Of a stretch of DNA of 64,000 bases, positions 26,682 to 35,954 are shown piece by piece. The notes under the pieces were generated by a model. That model was given only the letters and a program-made list of their open reading frames with translations. It searched no databases and had not been told where the DNA came from. This DNA comes from Pseudomonas fragi (GTDB lineage: Bacteria > Pseudomonadota > Gammaproteobacteria > Pseudomonadales > Pseudomonadaceae). Position 1 is the first letter of the stretch, and every line of letters begins with the position of its first letter. Where the stretch lies: NCBI RefSeq assembly GCF_025426255.1, contig NZ_CP104861.1, positions 310,001-374,000 of the forward strand, given 5' to 3'. The position numbers and the translations under genes are program-made.

Positions 26682-27677
26682 TTACCGATGGTGAGTGTCG
26701 CCAGCTGGCCGCTGAAAGTGGCGGACCTGAAGCTGGAAACCATTACGTAAGCCTATATAGAGGCTTTCCCCGGGAACGAGTCCCGCAGCGGTGGCCCAAT
26801 GGGCCAGATCATCTTGTTCAAAACCCAGCCACAAATCACCGCACGCCTCGCGGGCCCACGCCTGATTATGACTGCACAACTCTGTTACCAGCAGGCTTGC
26901 GCCCGGTTGCAGCAAGGTTGCCAGTTGCTTGAGTGCTTCGGCCGGTGCGGCGAAATGGTGCAAGACCATGTTCACAACTACGCAGTCAACCTGGATCTGT
27001 GCATCGTGCAGCGCGTCGGCCAGGATCAGGCTGACGTTGTTCAGTGACTCGCGTTCACACACCTGGCGGGCCAGCTCAAGCATCGCTGGGCTGTTGTCCA
27101 GTGCTGTGACCTGATGGAAGCGACGGGCCAGATCGGGCAGAAAGCTGCCATCGCCGGGGCCGACTTCCAGGGCCGTGGCCGCTGGGCTGAAGCTCAGTTT
27201 GTCGAGCAGCGCCAAAACGCTGTCCCGGTATTGCGGCAAGCCGGCGATCAAATCCTGTTGAGCGCGAAACTTCTCGGCTATGCGTGAGAAAAAGTCCTGA
27301 CTGGCTGCTGCACGTTGGCCGTGTACTGCGCTGATACGCGCCTGTACATCGGCGGGCAAGGTCAGGTTGTCGACCTCTTCCAGCAGTGCTGCATGCAGTT
27401 TGCCGCCTTGTTGCTCGGTGTGGGGCAGGGCACGACGGTAAAAAATCGCATTGCCTTCACGCCGTGTCGCCACCAGACGCGCCTGGGACAGCACCTTGAG
27501 ATGGTGGCTCATCCCGGATTGACCGGTGGCAAAAATTTGCGCCAGTTCCAGCACGCCAAACGAATCGTTGGCCAGCGCCCGCAAAACATTAAGTCGCAGC
27601 GGATCGCCTCCAGCCTTGCACAGGGCCCAGAGCTCTTCGCAATCGTTATGGCGGATTGAAGGCACGTGTAAGTTCAT
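26682..27677 (-). CDS. SahR-like regulator: ArsR helix-turn-helix fused to a SAM-methyltransferase-type domain
   Basis: A 331-residue protein. Residues 15-95 form an ArsR winged helix (DPLRLNVLRALANDSFGVLELAQIFATGQSGMSHHLKVLSQARLVATRREGNAIFYRRA). Residues from about 150 form a class I methyltransferase fold with motif I LEVGPGDGSF at 170-179, ALDNSPAML and VVNMVLHHFAAP. This is the architecture of SahR, a described proteobacterial repressor whose methylase-like domain senses SAH and which controls the SAM-cycle genes metK, ahcY, metF and metE/H. The position directly before metK agrees. A perfect palindrome lies 40 bp upstream. No SD is visible before the ATG. Some databases would call it just an ArsR/methyltransferase fusion. 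Confidence 0.85.
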   Translation of the reverse strand: MNLHVPSIRHNDCEELWALCKAGGDPLRLNVLRALANDSFGVLELAQIFATGQSGMSHHLKVLSQARLVATRREGNAIFYRRALPHTEQQGGKLHAALLEEVDNLTLPADVQARISAVHGQRAAASQDFFSRIAEKFRAQQDLIAGLPQYRDSVLALLDKLSFSPAATALEVGPGDGSFLPDLARRFHQVTALDNSPAMLELARQVCERESLNNVSLILADALHDAQIQVDCVVVNMVLHHFAAPAEALKQLATLLQPGASLLVTELCSHNQAWAREACGDLWLGFEQDDLAHWATAAGLVPGESLYIGLRNGFQLQVRHFQRPAGDTHHR

Positions 27678-27716
27678 GGGGCCGCAGTCTAGTTACCCGC
27701 TCAAGCCCCTGCAAGG

Positions 27717-27742
27717 CCAATATCAAAACTTTTTGATATTGG
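27717..27742. promoter_or_regulatory. Operator palindrome upstream of the SahR-like gene
   Basis: CCAATATCAAAA-CT-TTTTGATATTGG, a perfect 12-bp dyad with a 2-bp centre, 40 bp before the regulator's ATG. The form and position fit an ArsR-family operator for autoregulation and control of metK. The rest of the 260-bp gap to tkt shows no gene. Confidence 0.75.
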
Positions 27743-27937
27743 TCGATAACTGGTTCGTCTGTCGGATGACATGTGCTTATTAACGAAATGAAATGTCCGA
27801 TCCTTAACAGGTTGAACGGTTAAGCGCAGGAAAAACGCCTCAAGCGACTATCTGTCATTGCCCGGTGGCTCTGCCTGAGGGAAAATGCTCGCCTTTTTTC
27901 CGTTTCGATTTAACTTTCAATACCCAGGAGAACAGCG

Positions 27938-29935
27938 ATGCCCAGCCGTCGTGAGCGTGCCAACGCCATTCGTGCACTCAGCATGGATGCCGTGCAAAAA
28001 GCCAACAGCGGCCATCCAGGTGCCCCTATGGGTATGGCGGATATCGCCGAAGTACTGTGGCGCGATTATCTGAAGCACAACCCGAGCAACCCTTCGTTCG
28101 CTGACCGTGACCGCTTCGTGCTGTCCAACGGCCACGGTTCGATGCTGATCTACTCGTTGCTGCACCTGACCGGCTATGACCTGTCGATCGACGACCTGAA
28201 AAACTTCCGCCAGCTGCACAGCCGCACCCCGGGTCACCCGGAGCTGGGCTACACGCCAGGCGTTGAAACCACCACTGGCCCGTTGGGTCAGGGCTTGGCC
28301 AACGCTGTGGGCTTCGCCCTGGCAGAAAAAGTCATGGGCGCGCAGTTCAACCGTCCTGGGCATAACGTTGTCGATCACCACACCTACGTGTTCCTGGGTG
28401 ATGGCTGCATGATGGAAGGCATTTCCCATGAAGTTGGCTCGTTGGCCGGCACTCTGGGCCTGAGCAAGCTGATCGCGTTCTACGACGATAACGGCATCTC
28501 CATCGATGGCGAAGTTGAAGGCTGGTTCACCGACGACACGCCAAAGCGTTTCGAAGCCTACAACTGGCAAGTGATCCGTAACGTTGACGGTCACGACCCG
28601 GATGAAATCAAGACCGCGATCGAAACTGCACGTAAAAGCGATCAGCCAACGCTGATCTGCTGCAAAACCACTATCGGTTTCGGCTCGCCGAACAAGCAGG
28701 GCAAGGAAGACTGCCACGGTGCTCCACTGGGCAACGACGAAATCGCCCTGACCCGTAAAGCTCTGAACTGGGACCACGGTCCGTTTGAAATCCCGGCTGA
28801 TATCTACGCCGAATGGGATGCCAAGCAAGCCGGTGCTGCGGCTGAGTCCGAGTGGGACAAGCGCTTCGCAGCCTACGCAGCCGAGTTCCCTGAACTGGCT
28901 GGCGAGCTGTCCCGTCGCCTGAGCGGCAAACTGCCAGCTGACTTCGATGCCAAGGCCACCGCCTACATCAATGAAGTGGCTGCCAAAGGCGAAACCATCG
29001 CCAGCCGCAAAGCCAGCCAGAACGCGCTGAATGCCTTTGGCCCGCTGTTGCCAGAACTGCTGGGCGGCTCCGCTGACCTGGCCGGCTCCAACCTGACCAT
29101 CTGGAAAGGCTGCAAAGGCGTTTCAGCTGAAGACGCCAGCGGCAACTACGTGTACTACGGCGTACGCGAGTTCGGTATGAGCGCCATCATGAACGGTGTC
29201 GCCCTGCACGGCGGCCTGGTGCCTTACGGCGCGACTTTCCTGATGTTCATGGAATACGCCCGCAACGCCATCCGCATGTCGGCTCTGATGAAGCAGCGCG
29301 TGATCTATGTGTTCACCCACGACTCCATCGGTCTGGGCGAAGACGGCCCGACGCACCAGCCAATCGAGCAACTGACCAGCCTGCGGACCACGCCGAACCT
29401 GGACACCTGGCGCCCGGCTGATGCGGTTGAATCCGCAGCGGCCTGGAAATTCGCCCTGCAGCGCAACGACGGCCCGTCCGCGTTGATCTTCTCGCGTCAG
29501 AACCTCAACCACCAAACCCGTGATGCTGGTCAGATCGCCGACATCAACCGTGGTGGTTACGTGCTCAAGGACTGCGCAGGCGAGCCTGAGCTGATCCTGA
29601 TCTCGGCCGGTTCCGAAGTGGGCCTGGCAGTTCAGGCCTGGGAGAAACTGACCGAACAAGGCCGTAAGGTCCGTGTCGTTTCGATGCCATGCACCAGCGT
29701 GTACGAAGCTCAAGATGCAGGCTACAAACAGTCGGTTCTGCCGCTGCAGGTTAGCGCCCGTATCGCGATCGAAGCGTCCCACGCTGACTACTGGTACAAG
29801 TACGTGGGCCTGGAAGGTCGCGTAATCGGCATGACCACCTACGGCGAGTCGGCGCCTGCGCCTGCTTTGTTCGAAGAGTTCGGCTTCACCCTGGAAAACA
29901 TCCTGGGTCAGGCTGAAGAGCTGCTGGAAGACTAA
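27938..29935 (+). CDS. tkt: Transketolase
   Basis: A 665-residue thiamine-diphosphate enzyme of the pentose phosphate pathway that moves two-carbon units between sugar phosphates. N-terminal [17 protein letters not shown], the TPP/Mg motif [20 protein letters not shown], and the pyrimidine domain with [19 protein letters not shown] are present. The start at 27938 has AGGAG 7 bp upstream. It heads the tkt-epd-pgk-fba group, a conserved order in Pseudomonas that ties the pentose phosphate and Entner-Doudoroff/gluconeogenic routes together. A REP pair sits directly after it. Confidence 0.97.
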   Translation: MPSRRERANAIRALSMDAVQKANSGHPGAPMGMADIAEVLWRDYLKHNPSNPSFADRDRFVLSNGHGSMLIYSLLHLTGYDLSIDDLKNFRQLHSRTPGHPELGYTPGVETTTGPLGQGLANAVGFALAEKVMGAQFNRPGHNVVDHHTYVFLGDGCMMEGISHEVGSLAGTLGLSKLIAFYDDNGISIDGEVEGWFTDDTPKRFEAYNWQVIRNVDGHDPDEIKTAIETARKSDQPTLICCKTTIGFGSPNKQGKEDCHGAPLGNDEIALTRKALNWDHGPFEIPADIYAEWDAKQAGAAAESEWDKRFAAYAAEFPELAGELSRRLSGKLPADFDAKATAYINEVAAKGETIASRKASQNALNAFGPLLPELLGGSADLAGSNLTIWKGCKGVSAEDASGNYVYYGVREFGMSAIMNGVALHGGLVPYGATFLMFMEYARNAIRMSALMKQRVIYVFTHDSIGLGEDGPTHQPIEQLTSLRTTPNLDTWRPADAVESAAAWKFALQRNDGPSALIFSRQNLNHQTRDAGQIADINRGGYVLKDCAGEPELILISAGSEVGLAVQAWEKLTEQGRKVRVVSMPCTSVYEAQDAGYKQSVLPLQVSARIAIEASHADYWYKYVGLEGRVIGMTTYGESAPAPALFEEFGFTLENILGQAEELLED

Positions 29936-29956
29936 GTAACAAAGAGGCTGCTCTCT

Positions 29957-30020
29957 TCGCGAGCAGGCTTGCTCCCACAGGGATCTACATAGCCCATGTG
30001 GGAGCGAGCCTGCTCGCGAA
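29957..30020. repeat. Family C REP pair, outward orientation
   Basis: CGCGAGCAGGCTTGCTCCCAC and GTGGGAGCGAGCCTGCTCGCG flank a 19-bp spacer, so each half points the opposite way compared with the copy at 17494. It lies between tkt and epd within the presumed operon. Confidence 0.9.
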
Positions 30021-30055
30021 AGTGTGAAGGATTCACCTTGGTAATCGAGAACCCC

Positions 30056-31111
30056 ATGCCTCAACCGCGTCCTTACAAAGTTGCACTCAACGGCTACGGC
30101 CGAATTGGTCGTTGCGTCTTGCGTGCGTTGTTTGAGCGAGGTGCTGACGCCGGGTTTGAAATTGTTGCACTCAATGATTTGGCCGATATGGCCAGTCTCG
30201 AATATTTGACGCGCTTCGACTCCACTCATGGCCGGTTCCCCGGTGAGATACGGATCGAAGGCGACTGCCTGCATATCAATGGCGACTGCGTGAAAGTGTT
30301 CCGCAGTGCCACTCCCGAAGGGATCGACTGGGCCGCATTGGGCGTTGATCTGGTGCTGGAATGTTCCGGCGTCTACAACACCCGCGCCGACGGCCAGCGC
30401 TTCCTTGATGCCGGGGCACCCCGTGTATTGTTTTCGCAACCGATGGCCAGCGACGCAGATGTCGACGCCACCATCGTGTATGGCGTTAACCAGCACAGCC
30501 TGACCGGCGAAGAGCGACTGGTATCCAACGCCTCCTGCACCACCAACTGTGGCGTGCCGCTGTTGCGTTTGCTGGATCAGGCGTTTGGCCTCGAGTACGT
30601 ATCGATCACCACTATTCACTCGGCAATGAACGATCAGCCGGTGATTGATGCCTACCACCATGAAGATCTGCGGCGTACGCGTTCGGCATTTCAGTCGGTG
30701 ATTCCGGTGTCTACCGGGCTGGCCAAAGGTATTGAACGTTTGTTGCCGGAACTTGCTGGCCGAATTCAAGCCAAAGCGGTGCGGGTTCCGACCTTGAACG
30801 TGTCATGCCTGGATATCACCCTGACCACGGCCCGCGACACGGACACCGCACAAGTTAACCGCGTACTGCGCGAGGCCGCCACCAGCGGCCCGCTCAAAGG
30901 CCTGTTGGCATACACCGAGTTGCCGCACGCCAGTTGTGATTTCAACCATGACCCGCATTCGGCCATTGTCGATGCCAGCCAGACCCGCGTTTCCGGCCCC
31001 CGGCTGGTGAACCTGTTGGCCTGGTTCGACAACGAATGGGGTTTTGCCAATCGAATGATCGATGTGGCAGAGCACTACTTGCACGTTACCCACTCCAAAC
31101 CCGCTCTCTAA
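30056..31111 (+). CDS. epd: Erythrose-4-phosphate dehydrogenase
   Basis: A 351-residue GAPDH-family enzyme that oxidises erythrose 4-phosphate to 4-phosphoerythronate with NAD, the first step of the de novo pyridoxal phosphate route. N-terminal [12 protein letters not shown] binds NAD, and the catalytic Cys151 is in [10 protein letters not shown]. The Epd rather than Gap assignment rests on the tkt-epd-pgk order and segments such as [24 protein letters not shown]. The ATG at 30056 fits the family N-terminus, but a TTG at 30038, 6 bp after GAAGGA, is an alternative start that adds six residues. Confidence 0.94.
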   Translation: MPQPRPYKVALNGYGRIGRCVLRALFERGADAGFEIVALNDLADMASLEYLTRFDSTHGRFPGEIRIEGDCLHINGDCVKVFRSATPEGIDWAALGVDLVLECSGVYNTRADGQRFLDAGAPRVLFSQPMASDADVDATIVYGVNQHSLTGEERLVSNASCTTNCGVPLLRLLDQAFGLEYVSITTIHSAMNDQPVIDAYHHEDLRRTRSAFQSVIPVSTGLAKGIERLLPELAGRIQAKAVRVPTLNVSCLDITLTTARDTDTAQVNRVLREAATSGPLKGLLAYTELPHASCDFNHDPHSAIVDASQTRVSGPRLVNLLAWFDNEWGFANRMIDVAEHYLHVTHSKPAL

Positions 31112-31137
31112 CATTAGAAACTCAGGAATTGCGACCC

Positions 31138-32301
31138 ATGACCGTGTTGAAGATGACCGACCTCGATCTGCAAGGTAAACGCGTACTGATCCGCGAAGAC
31201 CTCAACGTCCCAGTCAAGGACGGTGTAGTCACCAGCGATGCGCGTATCCTCGCTGCGCTGCCGACCATCAAGCTGGCGTTGGAAAAAGGCGCGGCGGTTA
31301 TGGTCTGCTCGCACCTGGGACGCCCGACTGAAGGCGAGTTTTCGGCTGAAAACAGCCTCAAGCCAGTGGCTGAATACCTGAGCAAGGCCCTGGGCCGTGA
31401 AGTGCCGCTGGTCAGCGACTACCTCAATGGTGTCGAGATCAAAGCGGGCGACATCGTGCTGTTCGAAAACGTACGCTTCAACAAGGGCGAAAAGAAAAAC
31501 GCCGACGAACTGGCCAAGCAATACGCTGCTCTGTGCGACGTGTTTGTGATGGACGCATTCGGCACCGCTCACCGCGCCGAAGGTTCGACCCACGGCGTGG
31601 CCAAATTCGCCAAGGTTGCCGCTGCGGGCCCGTTGCTGGCTGCTGAGCTGGACGCACTGGGCAAGGCCCTGGGCGCCCCGGCCAAGCCGATGGCGGCGAT
31701 TGTTGCCGGTTCCAAGGTGTCGACCAAACTGGAAGTGCTCAACAGCCTGAGCCAGATCTGCGACCTGCTGATCGTGGGTGGCGGTATCGCCAACACCTTC
31801 CTGGCTGCAGCCGGTCACCCAGTGGGTAAATCGTTGTACGAGCCAGACCTGCTGGACACCGCCCGCGCTATCGCCGCCAAGGTCAACGTACCTTTGCCGA
31901 CTGACGTGGTAGTGGCTAAAGAGTTTGCCGAAAGCGCCGTTGCAACCGTCAAGCTGATCGCTGACGTTGCTGGCGACGACATGATCCTGGACATCGGACC
32001 GCAAACGGCTGCGCATTTTGCCGAGCTGCTCAAGTCATCCAATACTATTCTGTGGAACGGCCCGGTTGGCGTGTTCGAGTTTGACCAGTTCGGTAACGGC
32101 ACCAAGGTTCTGGCCCAGGCCATTGCTGATAGCGCAGCGTTCTCGATTGCTGGTGGCGGCGACACACTGGCGGCTATCGACAAGTACGGTATTGCTGATC
32201 AAATCTCCTACATCTCCACCGGTGGCGGTGCGTTCCTTGAGTTCGTCGAAGGCAAGGTACTGCCTGCCGTTGAAGTTCTGGAAAGCCGCGCCAAAGCCTG
32301 A
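31138..32301 (+). CDS. pgk: Phosphoglycerate kinase
   Basis: A 387-residue monomeric glycolytic/gluconeogenic enzyme that transfers phosphate between 1,3-bisphosphoglycerate and ADP. Visible signatures are [43 protein letters not shown], and the nucleotide segment [13 protein letters not shown] followed by [18 protein letters not shown]. The ATG at 31138 is chosen because the upstream frame overlaps epd; GGAA is about 10 bp before it. It lies 26 bp after epd, so the two are cotranscribed. Confidence 0.98.
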   Translation: MTVLKMTDLDLQGKRVLIREDLNVPVKDGVVTSDARILAALPTIKLALEKGAAVMVCSHLGRPTEGEFSAENSLKPVAEYLSKALGREVPLVSDYLNGVEIKAGDIVLFENVRFNKGEKKNADELAKQYAALCDVFVMDAFGTAHRAEGSTHGVAKFAKVAAAGPLLAAELDALGKALGAPAKPMAAIVAGSKVSTKLEVLNSLSQICDLLIVGGGIANTFLAAAGHPVGKSLYEPDLLDTARAIAAKVNVPLPTDVVVAKEFAESAVATVKLIADVAGDDMILDIGPQTAAHFAELLKSSNTILWNGPVGVFEFDQFGNGTKVLAQAIADSAAFSIAGGGDTLAAIDKYGIADQISYISTGGGAFLEFVEGKVLPAVEVLESRAKA

Positions 32302-32333
32302 ATGTGATTCTGGCCCTGAAAGGAAGCATGGAC

Positions 32334-32552
32334 ATGGTCAAGTTGTTACCGCTGTTGATGATCGCGGGCTTTTTGGCCGGTTGCGCCGGTTCGAACACGC
32401 CGACGCCCGAAGCAGCCACCCCTGAAGAGAGTGGTTGCTACCAGGCAGACTGGCAGGCGCAAAGCGTACCGCTGGTCAATAAACGCTCAGGGCCTGAGGC
32501 GCTGGAGAAATACGAGTCGCCCAAGGCTTCACAAGAGCGTGGGTGCCCTTGA
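32334..32552 (+). CDS. Small lipoprotein between pgk and fba
   Basis: A 72-residue predicted lipoprotein of unknown function: signal MVKLLPLLMIAGFLAGC with lipobox LAGC, then a short hydrophilic tail with two more cysteines (SGCYQADW and RGCP). The ATG at 32334 lies 9 bp after AGGA; an ATG at 32328 is only 3 bp from it. It starts 32 bp after pgk and is probably read through from it. I do not recognise a family beyond small Pseudomonas lipoproteins at this locus. Confidence 0.78.
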   Translation: MVKLLPLLMIAGFLAGCAGSNTPTPEAATPEESGCYQADWQAQSVPLVNKRSGPEALEKYESPKASQERGCP

Positions 32553-32571
32553 TTTGAAATGTGCCCTACTT

Positions 32572-32655
32572 GTGGGAGCGAGCCTGCTCGCGACAACTTC
32601 AGCGCGATGAGGCAAATATGCCGAGTTGCCTACATCGCGAGCATGCTCGCTCCCA
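32572..32655. repeat. Family C REPIN
   Basis: GTGGGAGCGAGCCTGCTCGCGA at the left and TCGCGAGCATGCTCGCTCCCA at the right, about 40 bp apart. It lies in the 260-bp pgk/lipoprotein-fba gap. The rest of that gap holds an 8-bp inverted repeat TAGCTGAA...TTCAGCTA at 32675-32700 and no gene. Confidence 0.88.
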
Positions 32656-32812
32656 TATTTGGCTCGAGCAGCTATAGCTGAAGCTGTAACGTTTCAGCTA
32701 CACAAAATCCGCATTTCAGGGGCCAACCCCCGATCTGCAATAACTTGAATAGCAGCCGCCGCTACGGCAGGCTTGCACGATTAACGACCCTTGTCCGGGA
32801 GAGACACACACA

Positions 32813-33877
32813 ATGGCACTTATCAGCATGCGCCAGATGTTGGACCACGCCGCCGAATTCGGCTACGGCGTTCCAGCCTTCAACGTCAACAACCTTGAGC
32901 AGATGCGCGCCATCATGGAAGCCGCTGACAAGACCGACTCCCCGGTGATCGTTCAGGCTTCGGCCGGCGCGCGCAAGTACGCAGGTGCTCCATTCCTGCG
33001 TCACTTGATCCTGGCTGCAATCGAAGAATTCCCGCATATCCCGGTGTGCATGCACCAGGACCACGGCACCAGCCCTGACGTTTGCCAGCGCTCGATCCAG
33101 CTGGGCTTCAGCTCGGTCATGATGGACGGCTCGCTGGGCGAAGACGGCAAAACCCCAACCGACTACGACTACAACGTTCGCGTTACTCAGCAGACTGTTG
33201 CCCTGGCTCACGCTTGCGGTGTGTCGGTTGAAGGCGAGCTGGGCTGCCTGGGTTCGCTGGAAACCGGCATGGCTGGCGAAGAAGACGGTATTGGCGCAGA
33301 AGGCGTTCTGGATCACAGCCAGATGCTGACTGACCCGGAAGAAGCGGCTGACTTCGTCAAGCGCACTCAAGTGGATGCCCTGGCAATTGCCATCGGTACT
33401 TCCCACGGCGCTTACAAGTTCACCAAGCCACCTACCGGTGACGTGTTGGCTATCGACCGTATCAAGGAAATCCACAAACGCATTCCGAACACTCACCTGG
33501 TGATGCACGGCTCGTCCTCTGTTCCACAAGAGTGGCTGGCGATCATCAACGAGTTCGGCGGCGACATCAAAGAAACCTACGGTGTGCCGGTAGAAGAAAT
33601 CGTTGAAGGCATCAAGCACGGCGTGCGCAAGGTCAACATCGACACCGACCTGCGTCTGGCATCGACTGGTGCCATGCGTCGCCTGATGGCGACCAACCCG
33701 AGCGAGTTCGACCCGCGCAAGTTCTTCGGCGCAACCGTAACTGCCATGCGTGACGTGTGTATCGCTCGTTACGAAGCCTTCGGTACTGCCGGTAACGCTT
33801 CGAAGATCAAGCCGATCTCTCTGGAAGCCATGTACCAGCGTTACCTCAAGGGTGAGCTGAACGCCAAGGTCAACTAA
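32813..33877 (+). CDS. fba: Class II fructose-bisphosphate aldolase
   Basis: A 354-residue zinc-dependent aldolase that cleaves fructose 1,6-bisphosphate to DHAP and glyceraldehyde 3-phosphate; in Pseudomonas it works mainly in gluconeogenesis. Class II signatures are [12 protein letters not shown] (catalytic and zinc ligand region), [32 protein letters not shown] and [28 protein letters not shown]. The start at 32813 follows GGGAGAG. A strong terminator follows. Confidence 0.97.
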   Translation: MALISMRQMLDHAAEFGYGVPAFNVNNLEQMRAIMEAADKTDSPVIVQASAGARKYAGAPFLRHLILAAIEEFPHIPVCMHQDHGTSPDVCQRSIQLGFSSVMMDGSLGEDGKTPTDYDYNVRVTQQTVALAHACGVSVEGELGCLGSLETGMAGEEDGIGAEGVLDHSQMLTDPEEAADFVKRTQVDALAIAIGTSHGAYKFTKPPTGDVLAIDRIKEIHKRIPNTHLVMHGSSSVPQEWLAIINEFGGDIKETYGVPVEEIVEGIKHGVRKVNIDTDLRLASTGAMRRLMATNPSEFDPRKFFGATVTAMRDVCIARYEAFGTAGNASKIKPISLEAMYQRYLKGELNAKVN

Positions 33878-33892
33878 GACCCGAGCGTTATA

Positions 33893-33922
33893 AAAAAGCC
33901 CGCAGCGATGCGGGCTTTTTTG
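33893..33922. terminator. Terminator after fba
   Basis: AAAAAAGCCCGC / GCGGGCTTTTTT around AGCGAT. It is symmetrical, so it can also serve the convergent DUF6124-like gene that ends at 33935. Confidence 0.95.
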
Positions 33923-33934
33923 TGGGCGCGGTTT

Positions 33935-34327
33935 TCATGCGCTCCGGTGTATTTGTTCCGGATCGACGCCGTTTGCCCTGAGCAGCGCATCGACCAGTGA
34001 ACGCGACATCTCGACCGAATGCACCAGTGACCAGACCAGGCCGCGCTCTATGCCGCTGGCGAATACGGTGATTTCATCCGAGACCTCTTCGGTGCTTTTG
34101 AGCATCAGTGAAACATGGGACAACGCTTCTATCGCACGAATGTCAGGCAGCACGCCAAAGGGGGATTTTGGGCTGGTCTTGAGTGCCTGTGTGGGCTTGA
34201 GGCTGTCGAGGGAAACAGGTGGGGCCTGGAGCATGGCGTCGAGAATGCGCCGGGTAGCCTCATCGTGCTGATGATCATCACGCTTGATGCCAGTTGCTTT
34301 GGGATCGTCGGGCGTCGTCTTTTTCAT
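33935..34327 (-). CDS. DUF6124-like hypothetical protein (second copy)
   Basis: A 130-residue soluble protein of unknown function. It starts KKTTPDDPKATG and ends in a helical stretch FASGIERGLVWSLVHSVEMSRSLVDALL, parallel to the TPDPP start and LVLSTVHLVELAKGYVDKSLD end of the protein at 13475-13822. Identity is low otherwise. The ATG at 34327 is preferred because it gives the family N-terminus and has GGAA nearby; the frame is open to 34381 without an SD. It lacks the structured leader seen before the other copy. Confidence 0.75.
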   Translation of the reverse strand: MKKTTPDDPKATGIKRDDHQHDEATRRILDAMLQAPPVSLDSLKPTQALKTSPKSPFGVLPDIRAIEALSHVSLMLKSTEEVSDEITVFASGIERGLVWSLVHSVEMSRSLVDALLRANGVDPEQIHRSA

Positions 34328-34516
34328 GTCTGTTCCACGGGGATCATCGGCGACTGGTGAAGATAGCCCCGGGTCTTTCATAGCTGCAAGCAGCGCATGT
34401 GGGTATCAGGCTTTCTCGGAAATGTCCGTCTCTTGGCGGTGTAAAAGTCTGACGTAGTAGCGTTGGGGTTGAATTCGCTACACTGGCGTACTTTTATGCT
34501 GTGCGTTGCCCCCCCC

Positions 34517-35005
34517 ATGACTGTTCTCAAATACCTTCAGGCTTACCCCCAGACCTTGCAAGAGCAGGTGCGCCAGATGATTGAGCGCGACCAGCTGAGC
34601 AGTTACCTGAACGAGCGTTATCCACAACGTCACGCCATACAAAGTGACAAGGCGCTGTACACCTACGCGCAGGAGCTCAAGCAGGAATACCTGCGCAATG
34701 CGCCGTCTTTTGACAAAGTGCTGTTTGATAACAAGCTCGACCTGACCCACCGTGCGCTGGGTTTGCACACCGCCATTTCGCGGGTCCAGGGCGGCAAGCT
34801 CAAGGCCAAGAAAGAGTTGCGTGTGGCCTCGTTGTTCAAGGATACAGCGCCCGAGTTTCTGAAGATGATCGTGGTTCACGAACTGGCTCATCTGAAGGAG
34901 TCAGACCACAACAAGGCGTTTTACAAGTTGTGCGAGTACATGTTGCCGGGTTATCACCAGTTGGAGTTTGACCTGCGGGTGTATCTGACCTGGCGGGACT
35001 TGTAG
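34517..35005 (+). CDS. YgjP-like zinc metallopeptidase
   Basis: A 162-residue protein of the YgjP/DUF45 (M48-related) type. The zinc motif is HELAHLKESDH at residues 121-131, that is HExxH followed by a third His five residues later, with NKAFYKLCEYMLPGY after it. It has no signal peptide or membrane segment, so it is cytoplasmic. The ATG at 34517 directly follows a run of C and has no SD; an in-frame ATG at 34496 is also SD-less, so the start is uncertain. Its stop codon TAG is provided by the first bases of a family A repeat. Confidence 0.85.
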   Translation: MTVLKYLQAYPQTLQEQVRQMIERDQLSSYLNERYPQRHAIQSDKALYTYAQELKQEYLRNAPSFDKVLFDNKLDLTHRALGLHTAISRVQGGKLKAKKELRVASLFKDTAPEFLKMIVVHELAHLKESDHNKAFYKLCEYMLPGYHQLEFDLRVYLTWRDL

Positions 35006-35110
35006 CCGCTGCCCAGGTACGAGGCTGCGAGGGGGAGCGCAGCGCCCCGTGTTTCTGAATAACCGACGAAGGTCCTTTGGCCCTTATCGCAGCCTGCGGC
35101 AGCGGCTACA
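35001..35110. repeat. Family A intergenic palindromic repeat (copy 4), overlapping a stop codon
   Basis: TGTAGCCGCTGCCCAGGTAC at the left, GCAGCCTGCGGCAGCGGCTACA at the right. The TAG of the left end (35003-35005) is the stop codon of the YgjP-like gene. Confidence 0.88.
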
Positions 35111-35141
35111 GGTTTATTGCCCCACCTGAATGGAGTTCTAT

Positions 35142-35438
35142 ATGGACGTCAGCAAAACCAAAAGCAGTTTTTACCGGCGCTTGTACGTGGCCTGGTTGAT
35201 CGACAGCCAGACCGCCAGCAGCGTGCCTGCACTGACGGAAGTGACCGGCATGCCGCGTCGTACCGCGCAGGACACCATTGCCGCCCTGGCTGATCTGGAT
35301 ATCGTTTGCGAGTTTGAACAGCAGGATGGCGCCCGCAACCATGCCGGGCGCTATCAGATTCGCAGCTGGGGCCCGGTCGATAAAAACTGGGTCGGCGAGC
35401 ATCTGGTGCAGATCAAGCAGGTGCTGGGTTACCCCTGA
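35142..35438 (+). CDS. Small winged helix-turn-helix protein
   Basis: A 98-residue probable DNA-binding protein. Residues 25-60 form a helix-turn-helix with wing (SQTASSVPALTEVTGMPRRTAQDTIAALADLDIVCEFEQQDG), and the rest is a short C-terminal extension GRYQIRSWGPVDKNWVGEHLVQIKQVLGY. It is of the small bacterial HTH type found as a conserved orphan in Pseudomonas; target unknown. The ATG at 35142 has GGAG 6 bp upstream. Its end overlaps the end of elaA by 10 bp in convergent orientation. Confidence 0.85.
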   Translation: MDVSKTKSSFYRRLYVAWLIDSQTASSVPALTEVTGMPRRTAQDTIAALADLDIVCEFEQQDGARNHAGRYQIRSWGPVDKNWVGEHLVQIKQVLGYP

Positions 35439-35890
35439 GGTGTCAGGCGCATGCCGATATGCGGGATGTCATCTTCAAGATAGCGTTCGCCCTCGGCGAG
35501 GAACCCGTGTTGCTCATAGAACGGCTGCAAGTGCGCCTGGGCGGACAGGAACACGGGCTGTCCCGACCAGTACTCTTCGATGTTCTCCAGGGCTTGTTCA
35601 AGCAGCGTATGCCCAAGCTTTTGCCCGCGACCCTCGGGGGCAATGATCACGCGGCCAATCACTACGTCGCCGCCCTGGGATTCAGGATCGAGCACGCGGG
35701 CGTATGCCACCAGTTGATCGTCCTGCCAGCCCATTACATGCAGGGTATCCCCCGTCAGGTCCTGCCCGTCGACGTCCTGATAGGCGCATTTTTGCTCGAC
35801 GACGAATACCTTTGAGCGCAACTCCAGTATGGCGTAGAGCTGCTCTTTGCCCAGGTCGTTGTGGTGTTTGCAGAGCCAGTCAGTGGTCAC
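35429..35890 (-). CDS. elaA: ElaA family GNAT acetyltransferase
   Basis: A 153-residue GNAT N-acetyltransferase of the ElaA type. ElaA signatures are YAILELRSKVFVVEQKCAYQDVDGQDL at the N-terminus, the acetyl-CoA loop VIIAPEGRGQKLGHTLLEQAL, and LSAQAHLQPFYEQHGFLAEGERYLEDDIPHIGM. The substrate is unknown. It starts with GTG at 35890, with AAGGA 7 bp upstream. The 3' ends of this gene and the HTH gene overlap. Confidence 0.93.
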   Translation of the reverse strand: MTTDWLCKHHNDLGKEQLYAILELRSKVFVVEQKCAYQDVDGQDLTGDTLHVMGWQDDQLVAYARVLDPESQGGDVVIGRVIIAPEGRGQKLGHTLLEQALENIEEYWSGQPVFLSAQAHLQPFYEQHGFLAEGERYLEDDIPHIGMRLTPQG

Positions 35891-35954
35891 GGTCTTGTCC
35901 TTGTTGGGGAGTTCATGCCCCGATAGTAGGCGCGATGCACACTGAGGCCAAGCT

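Noticed and set aside
29123-30769. Minus-strand frame of 548 codons opposite tkt and epd
   Set aside because: Spans two well-supported genes and a REP pair in antisense; not a gene.
32675-32700. TAGCTGAA...TTCAGCTA inverted repeat upstream of fba as an operator
   Set aside because: Possible, but only an 8-bp dyad with a 10-bp centre and no matching copy near other genes; too weak to call.
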